DNA of 64,000 bases, taken from Roseiarcus sp050010035 (GTDB lineage: Bacteria > Pseudomonadota > Alphaproteobacteria > Rhizobiales > Beijerinckiaceae). Shown here piece by piece: positions 15,672-23,990 of the stretch; position 1 is the stretch's first letter, and each line of letters starts with the position of its first letter. The notes beneath the pieces are model-generated. The model saw only the letters and a program-made list of their open reading frames with translations. It did no database searches and was not told where the DNA came from. The position numbers and the translations under genes are program-made. The stretch is taken from contig JBEKLU010000006.1 in the NCBI GenBank assembly GCA_050010035.1, positions 27,296-91,295 of the forward strand, given 5' to 3'.

Positions 15672-17213
15672 TCATGCCGCGTCTCTGGCGTCGGCGGCGG
15701 CCAAGTTCTTGGTCGCCAGACGCATGATCTCGCGATCGTCCACGGCGTCCCCGCTGAGTTCGCCTGTCAGGACTCCTTCCCGCATCACGATCACTCGGCT
15801 GCACAGTCCAATTATCTCCGGCAGTTCGGAGCTGATGACGAGAACGCCGAGGCCGGCGGCCGCCAGATCGTGAATCATGCTGTAAATCTCGACCTTGGCG
15901 CCGACGTCGACGCCCCGCGTTGGCTCGTCCAGGATTAGGACGCGGTGACAGGCGCGCGTCCAACGCGCGAAAAGAACCTTCTGCTGATTGCCGCCTGAAA
16001 GAGCGCGCACGCCAGCCGTCGGACCGGGAATGGCGATCCGGAAGCGGGCGATTTCGTCTGCCGCCGAGGTGACTTCCGCGGGGCGGTTGAGAAGCCCAAA
16101 GCGCGTGAACTCCCGCAATGTCGGCGCCGAGATATTGGCCGCCGCATCGAGCAACATCAGCAATCCCTCGCCCTTGCGGTCCTCGGTCAAGAAACCGAGA
16201 CCCGCGTCGATCGAGGCGCGCGGCGTAGGTGCATTATGAGCGGCGCCGCACAAGGTGATCGTGCCGCTCTGCTTGGCCATCGACCCGAAAATGGCGTGCG
16301 CGACTTCGGAACGGCCTGCGCCGACGAGACCCGCCAGGCCGAGAATCTCGCCGGCGTGGAGATCGAAGCTGACGCCGCGAACGCGCGGAGGCATCTGGAG
16401 GTCCCTCACGCTGAGCAAGGGCGTCGAGTCCGCGACTTGCGCCCGCTTCTTGGGAAAAATGTCAGCGAGGCTGCGGCCCACCATCATCGTGACCAGAGTG
16501 TCGCGATCGATCGACTTGATGTCCCGCGTGCCCACGCTGCGACCGTCCTTGAGCACGGTCACGCGGTCGCAGACACGGAATATCTCCTCCAAGCGATGCG
16601 AGATGTAGATGACGCAGACGCCGGACTCGCGGAGCGTTTTCATCCGCTCGAAGAGGAGGTCGGCTTCACGACCGGAAATGACCGCCGTCGGCTCGTCGAG
16701 CACGAGTAGCTTGGTGTCTCTTGTCAGCGCTTTGGCGATCTCGACCATCTGCTGATCGGCCACGCTCAACGAGCCGACTTTCGCGCGAGGGTCGAGCCGG
16801 TGGCCCAGGCGATCGAGAATGGCCTTGGCGCCGCTGACCATCGCGCCGTGGTCGACGAAGCCGAAACGCCCGCGCGGCGCGTCGCCGACGAAGATGTTTT
16901 CCGCGACGCTGAGTTCCGAAAATAGAAGCAGCTCCTGATAAATGACGTGAATGCCGGCCTTCTTGGCTTCTCCCGGCGACGACCAGACCCTTTCCTTGCC
17001 GTTGAAGACAATCGTTCCTTCGTCAGGCGTGTAGGCGCCGGCGATCGTCTTGATCAGCGTCGACTTGCCGGCGCCATTCTCGCCGAGCAACGCATGGACC
17101 TCGCCCGCCTTCGCTTCGAAGTTCACGCGGTCGAGTGATTTCACTCCTGGGAAATACTTGCTGATCCCTTGCAGGGCGATCACCGCGCGAGATTCGGCGA
17201 ACGAGGCGGACAT
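15672..17213 (-). CDS. Ribose/xylose-type ABC transporter ATP-binding protein (two ABC domains)
   Basis: The 513-residue protein has the duplicated ABC architecture of RbsA/XylG. Walker A GENGAGKST is at about 44-52 with LSVADQQMVEIAKAL as signature and Walker B LLVLDEPTA. The second half has the degenerate Walker A GLVGAGRSE, signature LSGGNQQKV and Walker B VLILDEPT. This asymmetry is normal for the family. It is separated from the binding-protein gene upstream by 125 bp holding two strong stem-loops. Confidence 0.9.
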   Translation of the reverse strand: MSASFAESRAVIALQGISKYFPGVKSLDRVNFEAKAGEVHALLGENGAGKSTLIKTIAGAYTPDEGTIVFNGKERVWSSPGEAKKAGIHVIYQELLLFSELSVAENIFVGDAPRGRFGFVDHGAMVSGAKAILDRLGHRLDPRAKVGSLSVADQQMVEIAKALTRDTKLLVLDEPTAVISGREADLLFERMKTLRESGVCVIYISHRLEEIFRVCDRVTVLKDGRSVGTRDIKSIDRDTLVTMMVGRSLADIFPKKRAQVADSTPLLSVRDLQMPPRVRGVSFDLHAGEILGLAGLVGAGRSEVAHAIFGSMAKQSGTITLCGAAHNAPTPRASIDAGLGFLTEDRKGEGLLMLLDAAANISAPTLREFTRFGLLNRPAEVTSAADEIARFRIAIPGPTAGVRALSGGNQQKVLFARWTRACHRVLILDEPTRGVDVGAKVEIYSMIHDLAAAGLGVLVISSELPEIIGLCSRVIVMREGVLTGELSGDAVDDREIMRLATKNLAAADARDAA

Positions 17214-17248
17214 GTTCAGTTACCTACTCGCGAGCTGATTCATTGCGA

Positions 17249-17305
17249 CCGACTCGGTTCCGGCCGAGTCGGGGAAAGGGCCTGGCGGCGCGGCGGCCGC
17301 CAGGC
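17249..17305 (-). promoter_or_regulatory. Two tandem stem-loops between binding-protein and ATPase genes
   Basis: CCGACTCGG/CCGAGTCGG (9 bp, 17249-17272) and GCCTGGCGGC/GCCGCCAGGC (10 bp, 17280-17305) form perfect hairpins. Hairpins between a periplasmic binding-protein gene and its transporter genes commonly protect the upstream mRNA and lower downstream expression, giving an excess of binding protein. Neither is followed by a U-run on the minus strand, so partial rather than full termination is likely. Confidence 0.65.
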
Positions 17306-17338
17306 TAGGTTCGCGGAGGGAGGAATCCGCTTCGGCGT

Positions 17339-18520
17339 TCAGGTCGGATACTTCGCCTTGAAGGTCTTCGGATCGTAGCCGGGGCCCATGCCGTGCCCCA
17401 TGATGAAATCATCGGGCTTGTCCAGCGCCACGTAGTCCTTCAACGCCACGTCCGCCTTGATCGAGTTTGTCTCGCTTCCCTCGGAGAGTACGATCTGGAA
17501 ATTGACGTCCAGGCGCTTCGGCACGGCGGCTCCTTCCAGCACATTGAGCGCGAGCCCGAGCGCGGCGATACCGATCGAAGGCGTGTAGTCGATGCCGCAG
17601 AACGGGAACTTGTGCTCGCTGGCGAGCTTGTACATTCGGTTGAGATCGCCTCCGGTGTGCGGAGGAATCTCATTCGACTTGTAGCCCGCGTTGAGGAAGG
17701 CCTCCACTGAGCCGGACCCCTGCAAGCCGGAGTCGGCCCAAACGCCCGAGATCGACTTGCCCTGACGCTGAATAATGGCCGACATGATCTGCTTGCCGTT
17801 GGCCGGGCTCCAACCCGTGTACTGCGTGTCGAGAATCTCGATGCCGGGGAATTGCGCGAAGACCTCCTTCGCCGCTTGCAGGCGCATCTCCGCAGGGCTT
17901 GCGCCGGCCAGTCCCGGCAGAAGGACGATCTTGCCCTTGCCGCCGAGATGCTCGGCGAGCCAAGTCGCGCTCATGCGAGCGAGCGCGGTGTCCGAAGCGG
18001 TCACGAACGAGACGAAGTTGTCGTCGGTCTGCACGCGACGCGCCGCCGTGACCACGGGAATCCCGCTGCGCATCGCTCGACCGACGATGGGATCGAGCGC
18101 GTCTGCGGTCGCCGGATTCACGAGCAGCAGGTCGATGTTTTGATTCAGCAGGTCCTGAATGTCGGAGACCTGCTTGGTGGGATCGCTGTTCGCGTCGGTG
18201 ACGATGAACTTCTTCAACTTCGCGGCGTTCTTCTCGGCCGCCCACTGCACGCCGTGGAAGAAGGTCACCAACCAGAGATCTGCCTGCGACGCGTTGGAGA
18301 AGCCGATCGTGTAGGGACCGGGCTTCTTGAACTTCGCGGTGTCGACCAGCGCGTTGAAACCGGGATTCCAAAGGAACGTGCGGGGCAAGCCGACGTACCC
18401 GGTCGCGCTGGCGGCCCGCGCACCGCCGATCGGCATTAACACGCCCCCCGCCGCCGCCGCGACGCCGAGCGCGCCCGACGAAAGCGCTTGTCGACGGTTC
18501 ATTTTCAAGAATGAGCTCAT
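17339..18520 (-). CDS. Sugar-type ABC transporter substrate-binding protein
   Basis: The 393-residue periplasmic protein has a long signal peptide with a twin-arginine-like MNRRQALSSGALGVAAAAGG and a cleavage region GARAASA. The mature part follows the RbsB/periplasmic-binding-protein-4 pattern (YTIGFSNASQADLW, DLLLVNPATADALDPIVGRA, GIPVVTAARR). The ATG at 18520 follows AGGAGGAAACGTA. It sits 65 bp behind the TPP enzyme and delivers substrate to the ATPase/permease set encoded next. The RR motif suggests export through Tat is possible, but the spacing is not a strict SRRxFLK match. Confidence 0.85.
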   Translation of the reverse strand: MSSFLKMNRRQALSSGALGVAAAAGGVLMPIGGARAASATGYVGLPRTFLWNPGFNALVDTAKFKKPGPYTIGFSNASQADLWLVTFFHGVQWAAEKNAAKLKKFIVTDANSDPTKQVSDIQDLLNQNIDLLLVNPATADALDPIVGRAMRSGIPVVTAARRVQTDDNFVSFVTASDTALARMSATWLAEHLGGKGKIVLLPGLAGASPAEMRLQAAKEVFAQFPGIEILDTQYTGWSPANGKQIMSAIIQRQGKSISGVWADSGLQGSGSVEAFLNAGYKSNEIPPHTGGDLNRMYKLASEHKFPFCGIDYTPSIGIAALGLALNVLEGAAVPKRLDVNFQIVLSEGSETNSIKADVALKDYVALDKPDDFIMGHGMGPGYDPKTFKAKYPT

Positions 18521-18585
18521 TACGTTTCCTCCTGTCGTCAGTTTGACGCCTAAACCGGACCGCGGGTTCGGCGGCCGGCCGCTGC

Positions 18586-20448
18586 CTAACCCACCGCGCC
18601 GGTTGCTTTGGCCAATCGGACCTTCGCGGTGTCGCGTCCTTCGTGCTGCTCGGCGGCGATGCCGGCGGCCCAATCGGTCTGAACGCCTTGCGGGGCCGTC
18701 GGCACCGGCGGAAAGTCCCACCAGCCGACGACATTCGACGCCGCGATAGTCGGGTCGCGGGTGATGGGCACCTCGACGAGCGCCGGTGCGTTGGAGTCGA
18801 GGGCGGCCTTGATCGTCGAGCCGATTTCATCGGCCCGTTGGACGCGCGCCGCGTGCTCGAACCCAAACGACTTCGCCAGCGCGACGAAGTCGACGGAAAA
18901 CGGCTCGCCGGTGCGCCGGCTCTTGAACTCGGAGATGATGTTCCGGCCCATCAGTGCGTCCTGGCCGTCACGGATGGAGATGTAGCCGGAGTTGTTGAGG
19001 ACGAGGAAGACGACGGGGATGTCGTAGGCGACGCAGGTGGCCAACTCCTGCACGCACATCATGAAGTCGCCGTCGCCGATGATGCAGACGACCGGCGTGT
19101 CGCGCTTGGCGAGCTTCGCGCCGATCGCCGCCGGCAAGGCGAAACCCATCGGAGAATAGCTCCCCGGGGTGATATGGGTCCTGGGCTCGTAAATCGGAAA
19201 ATCCTGCTTGGCCGAACTCTGGGGATGACCGGAGCCGACCGTGACGATGCCGTGACGCGGCAGCACGCGGCGGAGCTCGCGCAACGTGCGCAGCATCGTC
19301 GTCGGGATCTTGTCGTACGAGCGGCGCGGCTCTTGAATGACGTCCCATTCGGCCCACAGCCGCCGCAGCCGATCGTGATAGGTCTCGCGCCGCTTGCGGG
19401 CCGCCGCCGCCTGGGCGTCGGAAACGCCGGCGTTGATGTCCTCGAGAACGAGGCGGACGTCGCCGACGACGCCGACTTCGGCCGGATAGTTCTTGCCGAT
19501 CTCGCGCGCGTCGATGTCGATCTGGATCAGCTTGGATTCGGGGATCGAAAAGCTCACGCCCTTGCGCCAGGACGACGCGGACCAATCGGTGAAACGGCAA
19601 CCGAGCGACATCACCACGTCGGCCTCGGCGGCCAGGGTGTTGCCGGTGAGGGACCCGGGCCAACCCACGGTTCCGGCGTTCATCGGGTGGTCTTCCGGCA
19701 GGGCGCCCTTGCCGTTCCAGGTGAACACGACCGGGATTCCCAAACGCTCGACCAAGCGGCGAAGTTCGGGGCTGGCGTTGCTCGAAATCGCCCCGCCGCC
19801 CGCCACGATGCATGGGCGCTCGGCGCCGAGAAGCAGCTTGATCGCGGCCTCGATCGCCAGCGAGTCGGCGCGCGGCTTACCGATCGGCACGCGTTTGGAG
19901 AGTTCGGCGACGTCGATATCGGTGGTGGCGACCTGGATATCGAGAGGGATCTCGACGTGGACCGGCCCGGGACGGCCGGTCGTCATGGCGTTCCAGGCGC
20001 GGTGCATGACGAAGGGCACTTGGTCGGCGCGAATGACGTCGAAGTTCCGCTTGGTGACCGGACGCGTCACGTTGACGAAGTCGGGCGTGTTTTCGCGATC
20101 CATTTCCTGCATGACGCCGTGGCCACGCATGTGCGTCGCAGCGCTTCCCGTTATGAGCAGCAGCGCGGTCGAATCGCAGTGCGCGTTCGCCAGACCCATG
20201 ATCGCGTTCGCCGCGCCCGGGCCGATCGACGTGACGGTGGCGATCGGCTGACCGGTCACGCGATAATGCGCGTCGGCGATGTGAACCGCGCCCTGCTCGT
20301 GCATCGTCGGCACGATCGGCACATCCGAAATCGGGTCGTTGAAAGCGTCCAGGAGATTCCAGTTCCCGTGACCCGGCAGCCCGGTGATGTACGGAACGCC
20401 GTAAGCCTTCAGCGCCTTGCCAATGATCTGTCCGACCGTGAGCCGCAC
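18586..20448 (-). CDS. Thiamine diphosphate-dependent enzyme, acetolactate synthase-like
   Basis: The 620-residue protein has all three domains of the POX/ILV family. The activating Glu is in MHEQGAVHIADAHYRVTG, and the TPP motif is GDGDFMMCVQELATC followed by LVLNNSGY. Family members decarboxylate 2-oxoacids or ligate/cleave C-C bonds. Motifs do not match Xsc or IolD closely enough to name it. The GTG at 20448 is preceded by AGGGAGGAAGCG and begins a clear family N-terminus; upstream in-frame residues look untranslated. It is the first gene behind the LacI-type operators and hence probably the key enzyme of the pathway. Confidence 0.82.
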   Translation of the reverse strand: MRLTVGQIIGKALKAYGVPYITGLPGHGNWNLLDAFNDPISDVPIVPTMHEQGAVHIADAHYRVTGQPIATVTSIGPGAANAIMGLANAHCDSTALLLITGSAATHMRGHGVMQEMDRENTPDFVNVTRPVTKRNFDVIRADQVPFVMHRAWNAMTTGRPGPVHVEIPLDIQVATTDIDVAELSKRVPIGKPRADSLAIEAAIKLLLGAERPCIVAGGGAISSNASPELRRLVERLGIPVVFTWNGKGALPEDHPMNAGTVGWPGSLTGNTLAAEADVVMSLGCRFTDWSASSWRKGVSFSIPESKLIQIDIDAREIGKNYPAEVGVVGDVRLVLEDINAGVSDAQAAAARKRRETYHDRLRRLWAEWDVIQEPRRSYDKIPTTMLRTLRELRRVLPRHGIVTVGSGHPQSSAKQDFPIYEPRTHITPGSYSPMGFALPAAIGAKLAKRDTPVVCIIGDGDFMMCVQELATCVAYDIPVVFLVLNNSGYISIRDGQDALMGRNIISEFKSRRTGEPFSVDFVALAKSFGFEHAARVQRADEIGSTIKAALDSNAPALVEVPITRDPTIAASNVVGWWDFPPVPTAPQGVQTDWAAGIAAEQHEGRDTAKVRLAKATGAVG

Positions 20449-20475
20449 CGCTTCCTCCCTCGATTTCCATCGTTT

Positions 20476-20493
20476 GTTGCGGCAACATTCCGG
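20476..20493. promoter_or_regulatory. LacI-type operator O1, GTTGC-G-GCAAC, overlapping the -10 region
   Basis: The 11-bp perfect palindrome GTTGCGGCAAC is followed by ATTCCGG. It overlaps the proposed -10 box (20484-20489) of the minus-strand TPP/transporter operon. LacI-family proteins typically bind such odd-length palindromes with a central G or C. Confidence 0.7.
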
Positions 20494-20512
20494 CAATTTC
20501 ACAGCATGTCAA
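20484..20512 (-). promoter_or_regulatory. Sigma-70-type promoter of the TPP/ABC transporter operon
   Basis: On the minus strand TTGACA (20512-20507) is separated by 17 bp from AATGTT (20489-20484). The -35 box is a perfect consensus and the -10 is weak, with O1 lying across it. The start codon of the TPP enzyme is about 35 bp downstream. Confidence 0.6.
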
Positions 20513-20529
20513 GCAAAATATTGCGCAAC

Positions 20530-20547
20530 GTTGCCGCAACAATCCGG
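20530..20547. promoter_or_regulatory. LacI-type operator O2, GTTGC-C-GCAAC
   Basis: GTTGCCGCAACAATCCGG matches O1 at 16 of 18 positions in the same orientation, with the palindrome intact. The two sites are 54 bp apart, close to five helical turns, so they face the same side of the DNA and could support looping. O2 lies upstream of the operon -35 and about 190 bp before the regulator start. A further TTGCGCAA palindrome is at 20521-20528. Confidence 0.7.
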
Positions 20548-20731
20548 TCAGTTTGTGGCAATTCGGAATTGTGACGGCCATTTCGATTGAAATTGCGCAT
20601 GTTTTCGTGGCGGGTCAGCGTGATCGCATCGATATGCCGCTGGAATCTTCCGCGCTTTTGGTGCAATCTTGCTGTGGAAAATTGCGCGGGTCGCGCCGCG
20701 GGTGCGGCGCTCGGCTTTGAAAGGAACGGTC

Positions 20732-21763
20732 GTGTCGAAAGTTCGAAGGGCGACTCTTCGCGACGTGGCGAAGGAGGCCGGCGTCGCCGAATCGACGGCG
20801 TCGCGGGCGCTGGCCGGCGGCGCCGCGGTCTCAGAGGATACCCGCGCGCGCATTTTCGACGTCGCCGAACGGCTCGGCTACAGCATGCCGCGCAGAGCGA
20901 AGCCGACATTTCCGGAACGCAAGGGATTGGTCGGACTCGTCGTCGCCGCGCTGCATAATTCGTTTTATTCTCATCTGATCGACCGCATTCACGATGAACT
21001 GGACGCGCTCGGCTACGACATGGTTCTGATCATCGACGATCTGTCGAGCGCGGCCGCGAGCCGCAAAATAAAAGGCCTCATTGAAACCGCCATCGACGGC
21101 GTCATCTTCACCACTTCGGCGGTCGACTCCCCTGCGGTCGAGATCCTGATAGAGCGGGGAATTCCGACGGTCTTGGCCATCCGGTCGAACAAGCGCGGCA
21201 ACGTGACCGTCGTCGAGAGCGACAACCTGATGGCGGGCAAGGAAGCGATGCGTCATCTGGCGGAGTTGGGCCACACGCGGATAGGCTTTCTTCTCGGGCC
21301 GAAGGAAACCTCGACCAGCCTCGACCGCTTCGCCGGCGCGCAAGAAGCGGCCCGTGGCCTCGGAATTGAAATCGACGAGGATCTCGTGCTGTGGAGCGAA
21401 TTCTCGCATGAAGCCGGCTATTCCGGACTCGTTCAAATGATGGGTGCGCGCGATCGTCCGACTGCGCTGATTTGCGGCAACGACGTCGTCGCCATCGGCG
21501 CGATGGATGCGGCCATCAAGATCGGCCTTGTCGTGCCGCGGGACCTTTCCATAATCGGCGTCGACGACATCCCGATGGCGAGTTGGTCGATGATCTCGCT
21601 CACGACCGTGCGTCAGTCGATTTCCGAAATCGGCACGCTCGCCGCTCGCCGCGTCGCCAAGCAAATCGAGATTGGCGGGAATCATGAAATCGCGCATGAT
21701 ATCTTGCCTACCAGTCTCGTTCGCAGATCGACCACGGATCGCCCGAACAAGCTCGCGGATTAG
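20732..21763 (+). CDS. LacI-family transcriptional regulator
   Basis: The 343-residue protein begins with a canonical LacI HTH and hinge (ATLRDVAKEAGVAESTASRA) and continues into a sugar-binding-protein-like effector domain (GLVVAALHNSFYSHLID, TALICGNDVVAIGAMDAA, IIGVDDIPMASW). The GTG at 20732 is preceded by AAAGGAACGGTC; an upstream TTG/ATG extension has no family similarity. It is divergent from the TPP/ABC operon and almost certainly binds the two GTTGCsGCAAC operators between them. The inducer is presumably the transported sugar-like compound or an early intermediate. Confidence 0.88.
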   Translation: MSKVRRATLRDVAKEAGVAESTASRALAGGAAVSEDTRARIFDVAERLGYSMPRRAKPTFPERKGLVGLVVAALHNSFYSHLIDRIHDELDALGYDMVLIIDDLSSAAASRKIKGLIETAIDGVIFTTSAVDSPAVEILIERGIPTVLAIRSNKRGNVTVVESDNLMAGKEAMRHLAELGHTRIGFLLGPKETSTSLDRFAGAQEAARGLGIEIDEDLVLWSEFSHEAGYSGLVQMMGARDRPTALICGNDVVAIGAMDAAIKIGLVVPRDLSIIGVDDIPMASWSMISLTTVRQSISEIGTLAARRVAKQIEIGGNHEIAHDILPTSLVRRSTTDRPNKLAD

Positions 21764-22295
21764 CCGCCGGGAGGGCATTGTCACGGCGCCGAATCGGGAA
21801 CACGAAGCGACTGTGTCGCGCGCAATTTCAGGCGGCCCCGACCGCCTCGCGCTACGTCCTCCCTCCGGCGCGACGACGACGGCGGCGAGCGCCGGCGCCA
21901 TCGCGAACGGCCGAGCCTAGGCGAAACGCGGCGCATCGAGCCGACCGGGGCGAGCGAAGGCGGGCGGCGCCGCGCTCGTCACATGCCCCCGTCTTCGAGA
22001 CCGATGGCGATGACGCCGCGGGCCGGCTCCGCCGAGCGAGGCGCCGGACGTTCGCCATATCGCGCCCACTCGGCTCGCCTACCTCGCCGATACGATGCCA
22101 AAACGCCGCGTGAGAATACGTTCGCGTCGAGATTGCATACGATCTCGCCTTGATATAGGGTAACTTACCGGCAGGGCATGCAACTGCGCCTCCGATTTGG
22201 GACGAACCCGGGCGGCCCGCAGGCCGCGGAGGGTTTGACTCCTAATGGCGCGGTTGCCTCGAACGGCGTCTGCCGCGAAAAAAGGGAGGTCGTCC
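21764..22295. other. Intergenic region between lacI-type gene and orphan binding protein
   Basis: The 532 bp contain GC-rich sequence with no recognisable protein. A possible weak promoter for the downstream gene is TTGCAT (22133-22138) with TATAGG (22154-22159), spacing 15 bp, in the only AT-richer patch. I see no terminator with a U-run after the regulator. Confidence 0.35.
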
Positions 22296-23519
22296 ATGCA
22301 CAGGGCGTCAGGCTGTTCACTACTCGCCTTCTTGGTCTGCGGTTGCTTCTTCGCCGCCCCGGCGCTCGCGCAATCGTCGGACGACGTCATCCGGATCGGC
22401 GTGCTCAACGACCAATCCGGCCCCAACGCCGACGTCTCTGGCTTCGGCTCGGTGGAAAGCGCGCGGATGGCGGTCGAAGATTTCGGCGGAAGCGTTCTCG
22501 GCAAGCGCGTCGAGGTGATCTTCGCCGACCACCAGAACAAGCCGGACATCGGAACCGCCATCGTCCGCAAGTGGATCGACATCGATCATGTCGACGCCGT
22601 GGTCGACGGCAACAATTCCGGCGTAGCGCTCGCCGTGCAGGGCATCGTCCGAGAGAAGAACAAGATCTTTCTCATGGGCGGCGTGGCGAGCACGCGCCTG
22701 ACCAACGAGGATTGCTCGCCCAACGGCCTGAGCTGGGTGTTCGACACTTACGCTCTGGCGCGCTCGACCGCCAAGGCGATCATGGCCGAGGAGGGGAAAT
22801 CCTGGTTCTTCGTCACCGCCGACTACGCCTTCGGCTATTCGATGGAGAAGGACGCCTCCGACGCGGTGCGCGCGGGCGGCGGCACGGTGCTGGGCGATGT
22901 GCGCGTTCCCCTGAACACGACGGACTTCGCGTCCTATCTGTTGCAGGCGCAAGCGTCGAAGGCGCAGGTGGTGGCGCTCGCCAACACCGGCTCGGACATG
23001 GTCAATTCGATCAAGCAGGCGCAGGAATTCGGGCTTACCGGGTCGGGACAGCGGCTGGCGGGGCTGCTGACGTTCATCGACTCGATCCACAGTCTCGGCC
23101 TCCAGGCTACCCAGGGGCTTTATCTGACCACCGCCTTCTATTGGGACTACGACGACCAGACGCGGGAGTTTTCCAAGCGCTTCGCCGCCCGCTACAAGGG
23201 CCGCATGCCGTCGATGGTGCAGGCCGGCGTCTATTCGGCCGTCGCCCATTATCTCAAGGGCGTCAAGTCCGCCGGGACCGTCGATGGCACGGCCGTCGTT
23301 GCGGCGATGAAGACGATTCCGCTCGACGACTTCTTCGCCCGCCACGCCTACATCCGGGACGACGGGCGCGTCATCCACGACATGTATCTGGTCCAGGTCA
23401 AGAAGCCGGCCGAATCCAAGGCGCCTTGGGACTATTACAAGGTCCTGCGCGTCATTCCGGGAGAGGAAGCGTTCAACTCGCTCGCCGAGAGCCATTGCCC
23501 GCTGGTGAAGAAGCCATAG
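22296..23519 (+). CDS. Branched-chain amino acid/amide-type ABC transporter substrate-binding protein (orphan)
   Basis: The 407-residue protein has a signal peptide (hydrophobic core LLAFLVCGCFFAA, cleavage near ALAQ) and a LivJ-like peripla-type fold: IRIGVLNDQSGPNADVSGFGS, VDGNNSGVALAVQ and FFVTADYAFGYSMEKDA. Such proteins bind amino acids, amides, aromatic acids or short acids. The ATG at 22296 follows AAAGGGAGGTCGTCC. No permease or ATPase is adjacent; the nearest Liv transporter genes are 17-32 kb away. It is transcribed towards the acyl-CoA operon, suggesting it may scout for that operon's substrate, which is inference. Confidence 0.85.
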   Translation: MHRASGCSLLAFLVCGCFFAAPALAQSSDDVIRIGVLNDQSGPNADVSGFGSVESARMAVEDFGGSVLGKRVEVIFADHQNKPDIGTAIVRKWIDIDHVDAVVDGNNSGVALAVQGIVREKNKIFLMGGVASTRLTNEDCSPNGLSWVFDTYALARSTAKAIMAEEGKSWFFVTADYAFGYSMEKDASDAVRAGGGTVLGDVRVPLNTTDFASYLLQAQASKAQVVALANTGSDMVNSIKQAQEFGLTGSGQRLAGLLTFIDSIHSLGLQATQGLYLTTAFYWDYDDQTREFSKRFAARYKGRMPSMVQAGVYSAVAHYLKGVKSAGTVDGTAVVAAMKTIPLDDFFARHAYIRDDGRVIHDMYLVQVKKPAESKAPWDYYKVLRVIPGEEAFNSLAESHCPLVKKP

Positions 23520-23560
23520 GCGCGCGCCGTCCTGACGTCCGCCCCGCCCCGCGCCTAGTC

Positions 23561-23977
23561 TCAGCCGACGGGACGGAACTTCAGGATCGCCATCTCGGGC
23601 GTCGCCGGCTCGAAGACGGCTTGCAGCGGCAAGTCGCACCGCAAGCGCTCGGGCGGCGCGTCGACGATCGTGCTCATCAGCATCGGCCCCTCCTCCAGCT
23701 CGACGAACGCCACGACGTAGGGTGGGGGGAATTCGGGGAGATAGCGGCGGTGCATGACGATCCATGACCACAGGCGCCCCCGTCCCGAGGCCTCGCGGAG
23801 GGCGACGCGGTCGCAGCCGAGACAGCGGGGGCAGCGCGGCGACGGCGGGAACCAGACATGGTCGCAGCGCCGGCAGTGCGGCAGCACGAGCCGTCCTTGC
23901 GTCGACGCCCGCCAGAATTCCCGGTTCGCCGGCGTGACGGCGGGCAGAGGCTTGCGATAAGACGAAGCGTTCTCCAT
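23561..23977 (-). CDS. Zn-ribbon/OB-fold protein (DUF35 family), thiolase partner
   Basis: The 138-residue protein has a rubredoxin-like Zn ribbon with two CxxC pairs (CRRC and CPRC, separated by DHVWFPPSPR) and then an OB-fold (GRGRLWSWIVMHR, VVAFVELEEGPM). DUF35 proteins form complexes with SCPx-type thiolase-fold enzymes and hold the CoA thioester. It follows the thiolase gene by 13 bp, the standard pairing. This makes the thiolase-DUF35 complex a likely C-C cleaving or acyl-transferring unit. Confidence 0.85.
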   Translation of the reverse strand: MENASSYRKPLPAVTPANREFWRASTQGRLVLPHCRRCDHVWFPPSPRCPRCLGCDRVALREASGRGRLWSWIVMHRRYLPEFPPPYVVAFVELEEGPMLMSTIVDAPPERLRCDLPLQAVFEPATPEMAILKFRPVG

Positions 23978-23990
23978 GGCGGCGCCTCCC

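Noticed and set aside
18586..20448. Naming the TPP enzyme as sulfoacetaldehyde acetyltransferase (Xsc) to complete a sulfonate pathway
   Set aside because: N-terminal and TPP-domain motifs do not resemble Xsc; they are generally acetolactate-synthase-like.
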